Origin: Spirochaetaceae bacterium bin103
Lineage (GTDB): Bacteria > Spirochaetota > Spirochaetia > SZUA-6 > Bin103
Direction of reading: 5' to 3'
Length of the DNA stretch: 61,709 nucleotides
Assembly (NCBI GenBank): GCA_002238925.1
Contig: MPNH01000030.1
Location: 1 to 61,709 of the forward strand
Part shown: piece by piece, positions 27,584 through 36,211 of the stretch
How the letters are laid out: every line of letters begins with the position of its first letter
Numbering within the stretch: position 1 is the first letter of the stretch
Notes under the pieces: model-generated
What the model saw: only the letters and a program-made list of their open reading frames with translations
Databases searched by the model: none
What the model was told of the DNA's origin: nothing
Made by a program: the position numbers and the translations under genes

Positions 27584-28333
27584 TCAGGGCACACGGTAGC
27601 CGCCGTCGACAGTCAGCGCCGCGCCGGTCACATAGCTGGAAGCATCGCTGGCCAGAAACAGCGCGAGCCCGGCAATCTCCCGCGGCTCGCCCCAGCGCCC
27701 CATCGGCACCTTCGCCACCACGCCGGCATTGACCTCGGGATCATCGAGCAGCGGCAGGTTCAACTCGGTGGCGAACATGCCGGGGATGATGCAGTTGACG
27801 GTGACGCCGGCCCGCGCCCACTCCAGTGCCAGCACGCGGGTGAGTTGCAGCACGCCGCCCTTGCTGACCGCGTACGGGGTGCGCTCGGCCATACCAAGCA
27901 CCGACAGCAGTGAGCCGATGTTGATCACGCGGCCGTAGCCCTGCGCCTTCAGATGGCGGGCGGCGGCGCGGCACACCAGCCACATTGAGGTGAGGTTGGT
28001 GTCTTGCACCTGCCGGAACTGCTCCAGGCTCAACTCCTCGATCGGCCCGCGGATGTTGATGCCCGCGTTGTTCACCACGACGTGCAGCCCGCCGCAGTGG
28101 GCGATCACGTCGGCCACCGTCTCCTCCACCGCCGCCGCGTCGCTCACGTCGCACCGGTACGCGCGGCACGCTACGCCATGCTCGGCATTCAACTCGCGCG
28201 CCACCTCGAGCACCCGCTTACCGCGCGCGAGCAGCGCCAGCGACGCCCCCGCTTCCGCCAGTGCGCTCGCGATCACCTCGCCGAAGCCGCGGCTCGCCCC
28301 GGTCACCAGCGCCACCCGCCCATCCAGCCGCAA
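27584..28333 (-). CDS. Short-chain dehydrogenase/reductase
   Basis: A 249-residue classical SDR: VALVTGASRGFGEV binds NAD(P), VVNNAGINIRGP is the NNAG motif, and the Ser-Tyr-Lys triad sits in INIGSLLSVLG and YAVSKGG. The start is uncertain: the TTG at 28333 gives a complete fold, but homologous-looking residues (KLDVLGSL) continue upstream in frame without an ATG. Most like gluconate 5-dehydrogenase or 3-oxoacyl reductase types; the substrate is unknown. It is coupled to the mannosyltransferase. Confidence 0.85.
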   Translation of the reverse strand: MRLDGRVALVTGASRGFGEVIASALAEAGASLALLARGKRVLEVARELNAEHGVACRAYRCDVSDAAAVEETVADVIAHCGGLHVVVNNAGINIRGPIEELSLEQFRQVQDTNLTSMWLVCRAAARHLKAQGYGRVINIGSLLSVLGMAERTPYAVSKGGVLQLTRVLALEWARAGVTVNCIIPGMFATELNLPLLDDPEVNAGVVAKVPMGRWGEPREIAGLALFLASDASSYVTGAALTVDGGYRVP

Positions 28334-28463
28334 CGAGCCCAGAACGTCGAGCTTCAGAATCGTCCGCCCAGGAAGTCGGGAGCAGTATCATCACCTGCAC
28401 CGTGCTGCAATACCGCCGCCAACGCGAGACGGAGTATCCGCCACGGACAACCGAAACGCACGA

Positions 28464-28946
28464 TTAGTTTTTCCTTGAGTCGAACAGCACGTACACCGCG
28501 AAAGCGCGTAGTACGCCGGACGGAAGACCACTGAAGTGTTGTATTATCTGTTCAGCGGTATCGGCGAGTATTTCAACTTCAGACTTGAAGAAGTTCTCGT
28601 AGGGAACATAGTCGGCAATCGTACGGTCGTACTGAAGGTCCACAAACAACGCAGCAAAGTCACGGATTGCCGTGGGAAACTGGCCCATGAGTTCGTTGTT
28701 CTTGCAACGATTCTTTACCTTCCCATGGTCCACGGCGCGGTAGACCTGGACCCACGCTCGTTTTCCGCTATTGTCGAGTCTGCGATATTGACCGACCACC
28801 TTGTCGGCGCAGGTGTTGGCCAGACAAGTAAATGCTGCATAGTAAATCGTGCTGACCGCGCGTCGGAGTGTTGCTTGCAAAGGGCGACCCGTCCCAAGAC
28901 CTACGATCGAGTTTCTGGCGGCTGTCAGCAGGTCAGCAGGATTCAC
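28464..28946 (-). CDS. HEPN-like helical protein
   Basis: A 160-residue all-alpha protein from a GTG that overlaps the upstream gene by 14 bases. The segment LRRAVSTIYYAAFTCLAN is the second-helix signature of HEPN-like proteins, RAVDHGK is the conserved Arg/His element of this group (spacing RxxxH, shorter than the classical Rx4-6H), and LQYDRTIADYVPYENF is the later ADY motif. HEPN proteins are often RNases of toxin-antitoxin or abortive-infection systems; an inactive scaffold is also possible because of the atypical motif. The gene is visibly AT-richer than its surroundings. Confidence 0.6.
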   Translation of the reverse strand: MNPADLLTAARNSIVGLGTGRPLQATLRRAVSTIYYAAFTCLANTCADKVVGQYRRLDNSGKRAWVQVYRAVDHGKVKNRCKNNELMGQFPTAIRDFAALFVDLQYDRTIADYVPYENFFKSEVEILADTAEQIIQHFSGLPSGVLRAFAVYVLFDSRKN

Positions 28947-29274
28947 CGTTGCCTTGCGGATACGTGGTCAGCCACTTTTTCACACCACTGCTCCACTCTT
29001 CTCTAGACACGTAGGAAAGGTTGGGATAGTCTTCTATCCCCACATCCGAAAGCCTCGAGAGCAGTCGCCTCGGCATTCCGCCCAACCACCCGACGTCAAG
29101 GTCATCCGTGGAGCCGTCGACGACGATCACGATGCGGAGATACGGAGAGCCATCGTCAGCGTCATAGGTACGCCGCACTTCGATCGGGCCAAATGAGACT
29201 CCGCCGCGCGGATGGCCCTCAGCAAGGGCCTCCTGCACAAAATCCCTAACTTGGGCGAGCGTGGTCGAGTCCAT
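28933..29274 (-). CDS. Unrecognised small partner of the HEPN-like gene
   Basis: A 113-residue protein of mixed alpha/beta prediction with two conserved-looking blocks, PYLRIVIVVDGSTDDLDVGWL and IEDYPNLSYVSREEW. I do not recognise its family; the lone DGS is not enough to call a nucleotidyltransferase. It overlaps the HEPN-like gene and is AT-rich, so it may be the cognate antitoxin or sensor. A TATAAT box lies 11 bases ahead of the ATG, so the message may be leaderless. Confidence 0.55.
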   Translation of the reverse strand: MDSTTLAQVRDFVQEALAEGHPRGGVSFGPIEVRRTYDADDGSPYLRIVIVVDGSTDDLDVGWLGGMPRRLLSRLSDVGIEDYPNLSYVSREEWSSGVKKWLTTYPQGNGESC

Positions 29275-29284
29275 ACGCCGCTAC

Positions 29285-29290
29285 ATTATA
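29285..29290 (-). promoter_or_regulatory. Consensus -10 box of the HEPN-like pair
   Basis: Minus-strand TATAAT at 29285-29290. The -35 position holds only GTGGCG-like sequence, a poor match. The predicted start point would fall within a few bases of the ATG at 29274, and there is no ribosome-binding site, so leaderless translation is plausible. Confidence 0.4.
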
Positions 29291-29399
29291 CCGACCGATG
29301 ATGTCATCGCCACCTGCCACATCAGCCCCCTCAGCCCGTGTCCGCCCGTGGTCACTCGACCCGTGCCGGGCCGTCCGGACGCCGCCAAGCCCATGACGC

Positions 29400-29436
29400 C
29401 GGGCGGGATTCGCACCCGCTGAGATACAGCGCCTAT
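29400..29436 (-). other. tRNA T-arm-like fragment
   Basis: Minus-strand GCGGG-TGCGAAT-CCCGC folds as a five-pair stem with a seven-base loop like a tRNA T arm, preceded by a D-arm-like TATCTCAGCGGG. No acceptor complement, anticodon arm or CCA is present, so this is not a tRNA gene. It could be a relic of an integration at a tRNA or a chance match. The rest of 29291-29470 has nothing recognisable. Confidence 0.2.
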
Positions 29437-29470
29437 CCACGGCACACGATAGGGACACAATTTCCAGGTG

Positions 29471-30676
29471 CTATTCGAATTGGCGCTTGCTCTGGCTGCA
29501 CGCCTTGCCCTTGCCGCGGACAATGTCGCTCCGCTCCCAGGCATCGAGCGCGTAGCAGATCGGGTGGCAGTCGCCGTGGTTGAAGCGCATCTCGCCGGGC
29601 GTGAACCAGCCTCGCTTGCTGCTTGCCGGTGCACGGACCCTCACGTTGGCGTCCGAGTACCCGTATACCCGGCACACCTCGCCGTCCTCCACCTGGTCTT
29701 CGATGTAGGACATCCAGGGCACATCCAAACCGAGTTGGGCCTTAACCAGGGCCTGCAGCGAGCCAATGCGCGAGCCCACGTCCCAGCCGGACGACTCCTC
29801 TTCCCAGCCCTCGCCGCCCGGCAGCTCCCACACATCCGAGTCCGGGTCGCGGCACAACAGGTATTTCGAGTCGAGACCGTAGGGCCTCTCGATCAGCAGG
29901 CGAGTGGTGGTGATCGGCTGGTCGAAGCAGACCGGCAGCAAGCGCTTGCCGGCGTCGCTCAGGGCGTCGCGCGCGGCCGAATTGTACGGGTAGTACCCCG
30001 CGGCCGGCGGCGCGTTGGCGGCACAGTACTTGTTGAAGATGCCGCAGCGGTCCTCGCTGGTGGTGCCGGCCGGCGCCTGGTGCCAGACATGCCCGTTGAC
30101 CACCAACAGGTCGCCCGCCTTCAGCTCCGGATCAATAAACGGCGGCAACTGCTCCCGGTCGGGCGCCGTCAGGTCCAGAACGTGTGCGGTGGGGTCGATG
30201 ACCCGCGGCAGCTTGTGCGATCCGGGCGACACCATGAACGGGCCGAAGGAAGGGTCGAAATCATTCAGCGGGATGATGGCGAACACCCAATTCATGGACG
30301 AGCCGACCGGGCGCCAGCGCTTGTAGTCGGTGTGGGCGCCGCCGCCCTTGTCGCTCGGGGTGCGCAGGTAGGCGACCGACGCGGTCAGGTGCGCCGGCCC
30401 GCCGAGCGCCGACTCCACTGCCCCAACCACTACCGGATGCTCGGCAATCGCGGCCAGCCCCGGCTCGGCCATCCGGTTGCCGCTGACGGTGTACTTGGCC
30501 GGTTCGGGGTAGGTAAGCCGCGGTGGATACGCGCCGCGCTGTACCTGTTCCCGGACCACACCGCGGAGGTCGGCCGCCTCCCCGGCGGACAGGACGTTGC
30601 GCACAATCAGATAGCCTTCCTGGTCGAAGTCGGCGAGCTGTTGCCGACTCAAGGATGGGGTGAACGTTGCACTCAT
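29471..30676 (-). CDS. Phytanoyl-CoA dioxygenase-family protein with C-terminal extension
   Basis: A 401-residue protein. Residues 1-235 are a PhyH-type Fe(II)/2-oxoglutarate dioxygenase: the iron pair HTD (His115, Asp117), the distal His in NGHVWHQ (about 196-199) and a 2-oxoglutarate Arg (about 210). The usual family length is 250-300. The remaining 150 residues look like a separate domain: LLCRDPDSDVWELPGGEGWEE followed by a helical stretch and CRVYGYSDANVRV resembles the beginning of a Nudix fold, but the REUxEE catalytic core is not visible. The substrate may be a small polar metabolite rather than phytanoyl-CoA. Confidence 0.8.
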   Translation of the reverse strand: MSATFTPSLSRQQLADFDQEGYLIVRNVLSAGEAADLRGVVREQVQRGAYPPRLTYPEPAKYTVSGNRMAEPGLAAIAEHPVVVGAVESALGGPAHLTASVAYLRTPSDKGGGAHTDYKRWRPVGSSMNWVFAIIPLNDFDPSFGPFMVSPGSHKLPRVIDPTAHVLDLTAPDREQLPPFIDPELKAGDLLVVNGHVWHQAPAGTTSEDRCGIFNKYCAANAPPAAGYYPYNSAARDALSDAGKRLLPVCFDQPITTTRLLIERPYGLDSKYLLCRDPDSDVWELPGGEGWEEESSGWDVGSRIGSLQALVKAQLGLDVPWMSYIEDQVEDGEVCRVYGYSDANVRVRAPASSKRGWFTPGEMRFNHGDCHPICYALDAWERSDIVRGKGKACSQSKRQFE

Positions 30677-30806
30677 TCCCGGATTCTCCCTTCCGGCGGC
30701 TTACTGCCACCGGTCGCGTGATGCCCATGAGCATAGGATCGGGGCCGTCACGGGTCAAACGCTCATACCCAGGTGCGCGCCTCCCCGGCCTCTGGGAACG
30801 TCGAAT

Positions 30807-31214
30807 CTAGTCCGGCGGGACGGAGTGCCGGCAGTTGGTCGCGAGCAACCCACGGTACGGAGCGGTGAACTGTGGTGGCCCGGATGTAGCCTCGACCTGG
30901 ACGTGAGCATAATGCCACTGCCGCCAAGGCTCCGCCACGTATTCATCCTCCGATCGCCACACCACTTGCACCTTCAGGCCCGACTGCCGCGCGTATGTCA
31001 CGTAATCGCCCGCGGTATGGTGAGCCTGCCCGCAGGCACCAAGGTGTTCGATCCGCAATTCGTCAATTGCGACGCCACGCTGGTCCAGCATATCGATATT
31101 CCACACCGAGAGCGCGGGTTGTTTGAACGCACCCGGCCTCGGGCGGGAATCGCGGGTGCTCCAATCTGCCGGACGGACAAAACGACACAGCGTATCGTCA
31201 ACAGGAACTGACAT
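30807..31214 (-). CDS. Unrecognised 135-aa protein, last gene of a small cassette
   Basis: The product begins LCRFVRPADWSTRDSRPRPG and has AFKQPALSVWNIDML and AHHTAGDYVTYARQSGLKV. This look, a short fold starting with an R.V.P..W signature and AF...LSV, is recurrent in small uncharacterised proteins of accessory regions, but I cannot name a family. It follows its neighbour by nine bases. Confidence 0.55.
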   Translation of the reverse strand: MSVPVDDTLCRFVRPADWSTRDSRPRPGAFKQPALSVWNIDMLDQRGVAIDELRIEHLGACGQAHHTAGDYVTYARQSGLKVQVVWRSEDEYVAEPWRQWHYAHVQVEATSGPPQFTAPYRGLLATNCRHSVPPD

Positions 31215-31223
31215 AATCCAGGG

Positions 31224-31634
31224 CTAGAGTTGCTCGACGAATTGTCCTTCGGTCGCATCGGACAGGTGTTTGGCGACGAAAGACTCTTGTCCGCTGTCGT
31301 TGACGATCGTGATGTCGAGCTTCCCATCGATTGCCAACTCGGCGAACATCAACAGGCCGCTCGTCAGCCTCAGGTCGAACGAGAGCGCACCATCCACATC
31401 AATCGTGATTTCGGGTTGGTGCGTCCGTTGTTCGGCTCCCCTCACCAGAGCACGTGCCAAATCGACGACATCGACTCCTGGTGTTCTGCCATCCATGCCG
31501 AAAGAGAACTCGCGAACCCTGGGATCGAACTGAACGATGTTTGCAGTCCGAGCCTCCGGCTGGCTTCTCCAGCTTGTACGAAGCCTACTAGCTGCCATAT
31601 GGCTTACTATTAGGCCGTCTACCGCGACGTTCAT
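31224..31634 (-). CDS. Unrecognised 136-aa protein, middle gene of a small cassette
   Basis: After a variable N-terminus the sequence reads VQFDPRVREFSFGMDGRTPG, then alternating strands (EITIDVDGALSFDLRL; ELAIDGKLDITIV) and an acidic end. No family is recognised. It overlaps the FN3 gene by four bases (ATGA) and precedes the 135-aa gene by nine, so the three are co-translated. AT-richer than the rest of the window. Confidence 0.55.
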   Translation of the reverse strand: MNVAVDGLIVSHMAASRLRTSWRSQPEARTANIVQFDPRVREFSFGMDGRTPGVDVVDLARALVRGAEQRTHQPEITIDVDGALSFDLRLTSGLLMFAELAIDGKLDITIVNDSGQESFVAKHLSDATEGQFVEQL

Positions 31635-31972
31635 ACTTCGTTGACCGACAGAGGCACTATTGAGCCGCCGGGATCCGTTCGACAGGTGACGACTGCGGGA
31701 TCACTTACGTCTTCCTCATTCTTTGCGCGGACTTCCATCTCGTATTCGGTGTCCGGTTTCAGATCGAGAAACGTGCAAGACGTGAGTGGTGTCTCGACGC
31801 CAACAAGCCATTCTTCTGTCCCCGATTCTCGGACCCGAACAATGTAGGTAACCTTCGGTGTTACCTCCAATTCCAACCACTCTTGCCGCTGTTCATCGGC
31901 GGGCCAAGGCAGGCAAATGTCGAACGACCTCCCGTTCCACTGCACAGGAGGCTTGGGGCCCTTGACCACCAT
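31631..31972 (-). CDS. Single fibronectin type III domain protein
   Basis: A 113-residue protein from the ATG at 31972 (a TTG lies six bases upstream). LELEVTPKVTYIVRVRESG, CTFLDLKPDTEYEMEVRAKN and the final VSDPAVVTCRTDP carry the tyrosine corner and strand pattern of one FN3 module. There is no signal peptide, so it is cytoplasmic, which is unusual for a lone FN3 domain. It is first in a three-gene coupled unit with two unknown proteins. Confidence 0.6.
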   Translation of the reverse strand: MVVKGPKPPVQWNGRSFDICLPWPADEQRQEWLELEVTPKVTYIVRVRESGTEEWLVGVETPLTSCTFLDLKPDTEYEMEVRAKNEEDVSDPAVVTCRTDPGGSIVPLSVNEV

Positions 31973-32261
31973 GCTCAAAGCCCGTGATCAGCCGCGGTTG
32001 CCAACCATGTCATTTGCGCGCCCATCTCCACCCGTTCACACCACTAAGCTGTCCGAAACGAGTAGCCGAGTCAAGTAACCCTCCCAACCAAGCCAAGGCG
32101 TCCAGGGGTTCCTACGTGCCGGACGGCGTGCCGGGCTGCGACGAGCCTGATGCAGCCAGAGTTCAATTCATGCCGGTTACACCGGCCGGGTGCGGGACCG
32201 CCGGGCGTGCGAGTGGAGGCGTGTACACGCAGCCGCGCGGCCGGCTACCCTCGGGCGCGAG
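31973..32261. other. Intergenic region without recognised content
   Basis: The 289 bases between the divergent FN3 gene and the Gfo/Idh/MocA gene contain no supported ORF, RNA or convincing promoter. A short GC palindrome at about 32173-32190 is the only structure noted. Confidence 0.4.
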
Positions 32262-33389
32262 ATGAGTAATGCAACCCTGCGCGCCGGAGTGATCGGCGCC
32301 ACCGGCCGCGGCAACTACGGCCATGGACTCGGTGAATCCTTTACCGCCCTGGAACGCACCCCGGTAGTTGCCTTCGCGGACGCGGACCAGGCGGGCGGTG
32401 CGGCAGCGGCAAGCCGGTTCGGGACCGACAACCACTACCTCGACTACCGCGACATGCTCGCCCGCGAACGCCTCGACGTGGTGGCGGTGACTCCGCGCTG
32501 GACCGACCAGCGCCGCGCCATGGTGGTGGCGGCAGCGGAAGCGGGGGTGAAGGGCATTTTCTGCGAGAAGCCGTTCGCCGCCAGCCTGGCCGACGCCGAC
32601 GCCATGATGGAGGCGTGCGACCGCAACGGTGTGCGGATCGTGGTGGCGCACCGGCGAGCCGCCGCCCACGAGATGCGCCTCAAGCAGATCGTCGATTCGG
32701 GCGAGATCGGCGACATACAGGTGATGCGCGGCCACGGCAAGGGCGACCACCGCGCCGGCTCGCTGGACCTGATGATCCTCGGCACCCACATCCTGGACGG
32801 CATCCGCTACGTCGCCGGCAGCGAGGTGGCCTGGGCGCACGGCCACGTGACGCAGGATGGCCGCCCCATCACCCAAGACGACATCAAGGAGGGCGACGAG
32901 GGCGTCGGCCTGCTGGCCGGCAACCGCGTGGCCGCCTACTACGTGTTCGAGAACGGCCTCACCGCCCACTACGAGTCGTTCCAGGGCTTCCCGGACGACG
33001 CCAACGATCACAACCGCCACCTCGGTTTCGAGGTGTACGGCACCAAGGGCATCGTCTCGGTTCGCAACTCGCCCGGCGGCGAACTGTACCTGCACCGTCA
33101 CGACCTGTGGGTTCCGGACACCGAAACCCGGCCCTGGGAGCGCATTCGCATCCCCGAATGGGAGGCGCAGAACAGCGGCCTGGAGAGCAACCTGTTGATT
33201 GTGCGCGAGCTGCTGGCCGCGCTCGACGAGGAGCGCGACATCCGGTCGGTCTCCTCCGGCGCCGACTCGCGGGCGACGCTGGAAATGATCATGGCGGTGC
33301 ACGAGTCCAACCGCCTCGGTACCCGGGTGCCGTTCCCGCTCGCCAATCGCGGCAACCCCTACGCCACCTGGCTGGCGCAGGAGCAGTAA
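32262..33389 (+). CDS. Gfo/Idh/MocA-family oxidoreductase
   Basis: A 375-residue NAD(P)-dependent sugar or polyol dehydrogenase. The N-terminal Rossmann fold begins LRAGVIGATGRGNYGHG, has VVAFADAD at the end of strand 2 and the family signature GIFCEKPFAAS with the catalytic Lys; LDLMILGTHILDGIRYV supplies the active-site Asp/His region. The ATG at 32262 is where homology begins. It converges on the second sugar transporter, whose substrate it may oxidise. Confidence 0.85.
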   Translation: MSNATLRAGVIGATGRGNYGHGLGESFTALERTPVVAFADADQAGGAAAASRFGTDNHYLDYRDMLARERLDVVAVTPRWTDQRRAMVVAAAEAGVKGIFCEKPFAASLADADAMMEACDRNGVRIVVAHRRAAAHEMRLKQIVDSGEIGDIQVMRGHGKGDHRAGSLDLMILGTHILDGIRYVAGSEVAWAHGHVTQDGRPITQDDIKEGDEGVGLLAGNRVAAYYVFENGLTAHYESFQGFPDDANDHNRHLGFEVYGTKGIVSVRNSPGGELYLHRHDLWVPDTETRPWERIRIPEWEAQNSGLESNLLIVRELLAALDEERDIRSVSSGADSRATLEMIMAVHESNRLGTRVPFPLANRGNPYATWLAQEQ

Positions 33390-33404
33390 TCGCGCGTCGA
33401 CGCA

Positions 33405-33457
33405 GGCAGGCGGCGGACCGGGGCCCACCGCCTGCCCCGCTTGCACCGAAACGGTGC
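33405..33457. terminator. Two hairpins between convergent genes
   Basis: GGCAGGCGG (33405-33413) pairs perfectly with CCGCCTGCC (33428-33436), and GCACCG (33443-33448) pairs with CGGTGC (33452-33457) around an AAA loop. They lie between the stops of two convergent genes and could end both transcripts. There is no T-run, so the intrinsic strength is uncertain. Confidence 0.45.
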
Positions 33458-33467
33458 GGGCTACTGG

Positions 33468-35186
33468 CTAGTTGAAATAGCCGGAACTCTGCAGCGCCTC
33501 CTGCCACAGCTCGACGTAGCGCGCTACGCCGGCGCGCTGCAGCTCATCCAGGTAGGCATCCCAGGTGGCGTCGTCGGCGATGTCGCGCTTGCCGGTGATA
33601 AACTCGGCGGCACGCTGCATCACCAGGCCGTTGCGGCTGGTAATGGTCTCGGTCAGGTCGACCAGCTCTTCCTGCTCCATGCCCTGGAAGATGACGTCCG
33701 GAGGGATGTGCTTCTCCACCCGGTAGGGCAGCATCAGGTCGCGGGTCGCCACCATCAGCCGCCACTCGACGCGGGTCGGATCGCCTTCCCACTCCGGCGG
33801 CATGGCGCTGTGCGCGTTCCACTCCCAGTTCCCGGGCGTGGTGCGCGACCAGCCGTCGTCATCCAGGTCCAGCGAATAGACATCGCTCTCCAGGCGGATG
33901 GTCGTGGCCGGCCCGCCGTCGCGCGTTACCCAGCCGAGCTGCTTCTCGTCCTCGGTCAGGTAGCGCCACTCCGATCCTTCCTGCAGAAAGTTGCGCGCCA
34001 GCAACGCGTGGGCGATCGGATCCTCGTAGAACCAGTCCACCCACTTGGCGATCATCGCCGGGTTCTCGGCGGCGCTGGTAATCACCGACTGCACGTTCAC
34101 CGATGGCGGATGGTAGCGGGTCTGCTGCAGCCCGCTGGGACCGCGCAGCGGCGGAATCGGCTTGAACTCCGCAAACCGCCCGGTACCGCCGCCGTGGATG
34201 GTGAAGCGCCCGAACCAGCCGGCCTGGAACGATCCCACCACGGGATGGTCGGGGTTCTCGGTGGTCTGCTTGGCTTCCTTCTCGGTCCACACGAACGACT
34301 CCTCCGCGAGCAGATCCTCGTCGTGCAGCATGCGCAGGTACTTCAGCCCGTCGCGCCACTCCTCGGTGTTGGCCACGAAGCGTACGTCGGTGGGAGAGCG
34401 CTCCAGGAGCGCGCCGTAGTTCAGGTCGTACGGGTGCACGGTGTAGATCCAGGCGTTCATCAGAAACGAGATCGGATCGACGTTCCAGCCGCTGGTGGCG
34501 GACAGGAACGGGATCTCGTCCTGCTTGCCGTTGCCGTTGGGGTCCTGGTCGCGAAACGCGCGCAGCATGTCGGCAAACTCGTCGGGCGTCTCCGGCGGCC
34601 ACTTCAGACCAAGCTGTTCCACCCACGGCTGGTACACCCACATCTTGGTCGAGTACTGACAGTGGAAACAGCCGGCGGAGACAATCGGAAAGTAGTAGTG
34701 CTCGCCGTCCGGCATGGTGATGCGCTGCTGCACCTCGGGCACCTCGGCGAGACGCGCGCTCAGGCCGGGCATGTGCTCGGCGATCAGATCCTTGAGACCG
34801 ACGAAAGCCCCGGCGGCACCCTGGTCGAACGCCTGCTGGACGGTGATCCTGGAATGCGGAATCAGTACGTCGGGCAGGTCGCCGGCGGCCAGAATCAGGT
34901 TGTACTTCTCGACCGCCTCCTCCCACTCGATCATGTCCACCCAGTCGACGTGGATGTTGGTGAGCTCCTCGAACCACTCGGTGAACTTGGCGTCCTCCAG
35001 CGTACCCGAGGCCAGCCGCTGATCGTAGGTGCCGATCACGGTGATGGTTTGCTTCTCCTGTACGATCGGGTACTCGCCCGGGGCGCTCAGCTCAATGCCG
35101 GCGGCGGCTCCCTCTTCGTCTCCGGCGGCTACCGCCAGCATGGTGACCAGTGCCATCAGCGGCACTGCCAAAAGCGTTCTCTTCAT
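33468..35186 (-). CDS. Sugar ABC transporter substrate-binding protein (LplA-like)
   Basis: A 572-residue binding protein. The start at 35186 has GAGAGGAG seven bases upstream and opens a signal peptide, MKRTLLAVPLMALVTMLA, followed by an acidic AAGDEEG mature start. DPNGNGKQDEIP at mid-protein is the calcium-binding loop common in LplA-type proteins. It is the last gene after YtcP- and LplB-like permeases, with no ATPase. Sequence similarity to the first binding protein is distant, so a different ligand is likely. Confidence 0.85.
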   Translation of the reverse strand: MKRTLLAVPLMALVTMLAVAAGDEEGAAAGIELSAPGEYPIVQEKQTITVIGTYDQRLASGTLEDAKFTEWFEELTNIHVDWVDMIEWEEAVEKYNLILAAGDLPDVLIPHSRITVQQAFDQGAAGAFVGLKDLIAEHMPGLSARLAEVPEVQQRITMPDGEHYYFPIVSAGCFHCQYSTKMWVYQPWVEQLGLKWPPETPDEFADMLRAFRDQDPNGNGKQDEIPFLSATSGWNVDPISFLMNAWIYTVHPYDLNYGALLERSPTDVRFVANTEEWRDGLKYLRMLHDEDLLAEESFVWTEKEAKQTTENPDHPVVGSFQAGWFGRFTIHGGGTGRFAEFKPIPPLRGPSGLQQTRYHPPSVNVQSVITSAAENPAMIAKWVDWFYEDPIAHALLARNFLQEGSEWRYLTEDEKQLGWVTRDGGPATTIRLESDVYSLDLDDDGWSRTTPGNWEWNAHSAMPPEWEGDPTRVEWRLMVATRDLMLPYRVEKHIPPDVIFQGMEQEELVDLTETITSRNGLVMQRAAEFITGKRDIADDATWDAYLDELQRAGVARYVELWQEALQSSGYFN

Positions 35187-35260
35187 GGATACGCTCCTCT
35201 CGTGTGAAGTAATGGACTCGGGTAACACCCGAACTTGGTTGGCATCGCTCGATGGCGCAA

Positions 35261-36211
35261 TCATCCCTTGATCGCTCCGATCATCACGCCGCGCACGAAG
35301 TATTTCTGCACGAACGGATAGGCCACCAGCACCGGAACCGTGGCGACGACGATCAGCGCGAACTGAATCAACGCCTGCAGGTACTCGCGCTTGGTCATTT
35401 CCAGCAACTGTTCTTCGGTGATGTCGGCCATCAGGTCGTCAATGGCGGCCGACGAATTCATGACCAGGATTTCGCGCAGCACGATCTGCAGCGGCACCAG
35501 CTTCTCGTCGCGCAGGTAGATCAGCGCGTTGAAGAACTGGTTCCAGTGCATTACCGCGTAGAACAGGGTAATAACGGCAATGATCGGCCCCGACACCGGC
35601 ACCACGATCGCCCACAGCATGCGCGTGTTGGAGGCACCGTCCACCCAGGCCGCCTCGTACAGCTCGTTGGGTACGTTGGCCTCCAGGTAGGTGCGGGTAA
35701 TGATCACGTTCCACACCCCTATTGCCCACGGCACGATCATTACCGCGCGGGTGTCCAGCAGGCCGAGACTGCGGATCAGCAGGTAGGTGGGAATGAGGCC
35801 ACCCTGGAAGAACATGGTAAACGCGAACAGGAACATCAACAGGCTGCGGCCGACGAAGTCGCGGCGCGACAGCGGGTACGCCACCAGCATGGTCATCAGC
35901 AGGTTGTAGACGGTGCCGAAGACGGTGTAGAAGGCGGTGTTGCCGTAGCCGACCCAGAGTTGCTTGAACTCGAATACCGCCCGGTAGCCCTCCAGGGAAG
36001 GTTTGCGCGGCAGCAGCCATACGCGGCCCGCCAGCACCTCGTTGGCGTCGGAGAAGGAGGAACTGACGATGTAGATCAGCGGGTAGATGACGATGATGAA
36101 CAGCACGGTCATCAGCACCCCGTTGATCAGGTAGAACAAGCGGTCCTCGCGGGCGTGGCGGATACGCGTGGCGCCGGTGCTCGCCGACCGCGCCCGGTCA
36201 GTTGCCCTCAC
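35261..36211 (-). CDS. YtcP-like sugar ABC permease
   Basis: A 316-residue six-helix permease. The GTG at 36211 overlaps the LplB stop in a GTGA; a GTG one codon earlier (36214) is also possible. The docking loop is YEAAWVDGASNTRMLWAIVVPVSG and the C-terminus QKYFVRGVMIGAIKG is typical of YtcP. It is a middle gene of the second sugar transporter operon. Confidence 0.9.
   Translation of the reverse strand: MRATDRARSASTGATRIRHAREDRLFYLINGVLMTVLFIIVIYPLIYIVSSSFSDANEVLAGRVWLLPRKPSLEGYRAVFEFKQLWVGYGNTAFYTVFGTVYNLLMTMLVAYPLSRRDFVGRSLLMFLFAFTMFFQGGLIPTYLLIRSLGLLDTRAVMIVPWAIGVWNVIITRTYLEANVPNELYEAAWVDGASNTRMLWAIVVPVSGPIIAVITLFYAVMHWNQFFNALIYLRDEKLVPLQIVLREILVMNSSAAIDDLMADITEEQLLEMTKREYLQALIQFALIVVATVPVLVAYPFVQKYFVRGVMIGAIKG

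Noticed and set aside
29400..29436. tRNA gene
   Set aside because: Only a T-arm-like hairpin is present; acceptor and anticodon arms are missing. Kept only as a low-confidence fragment.
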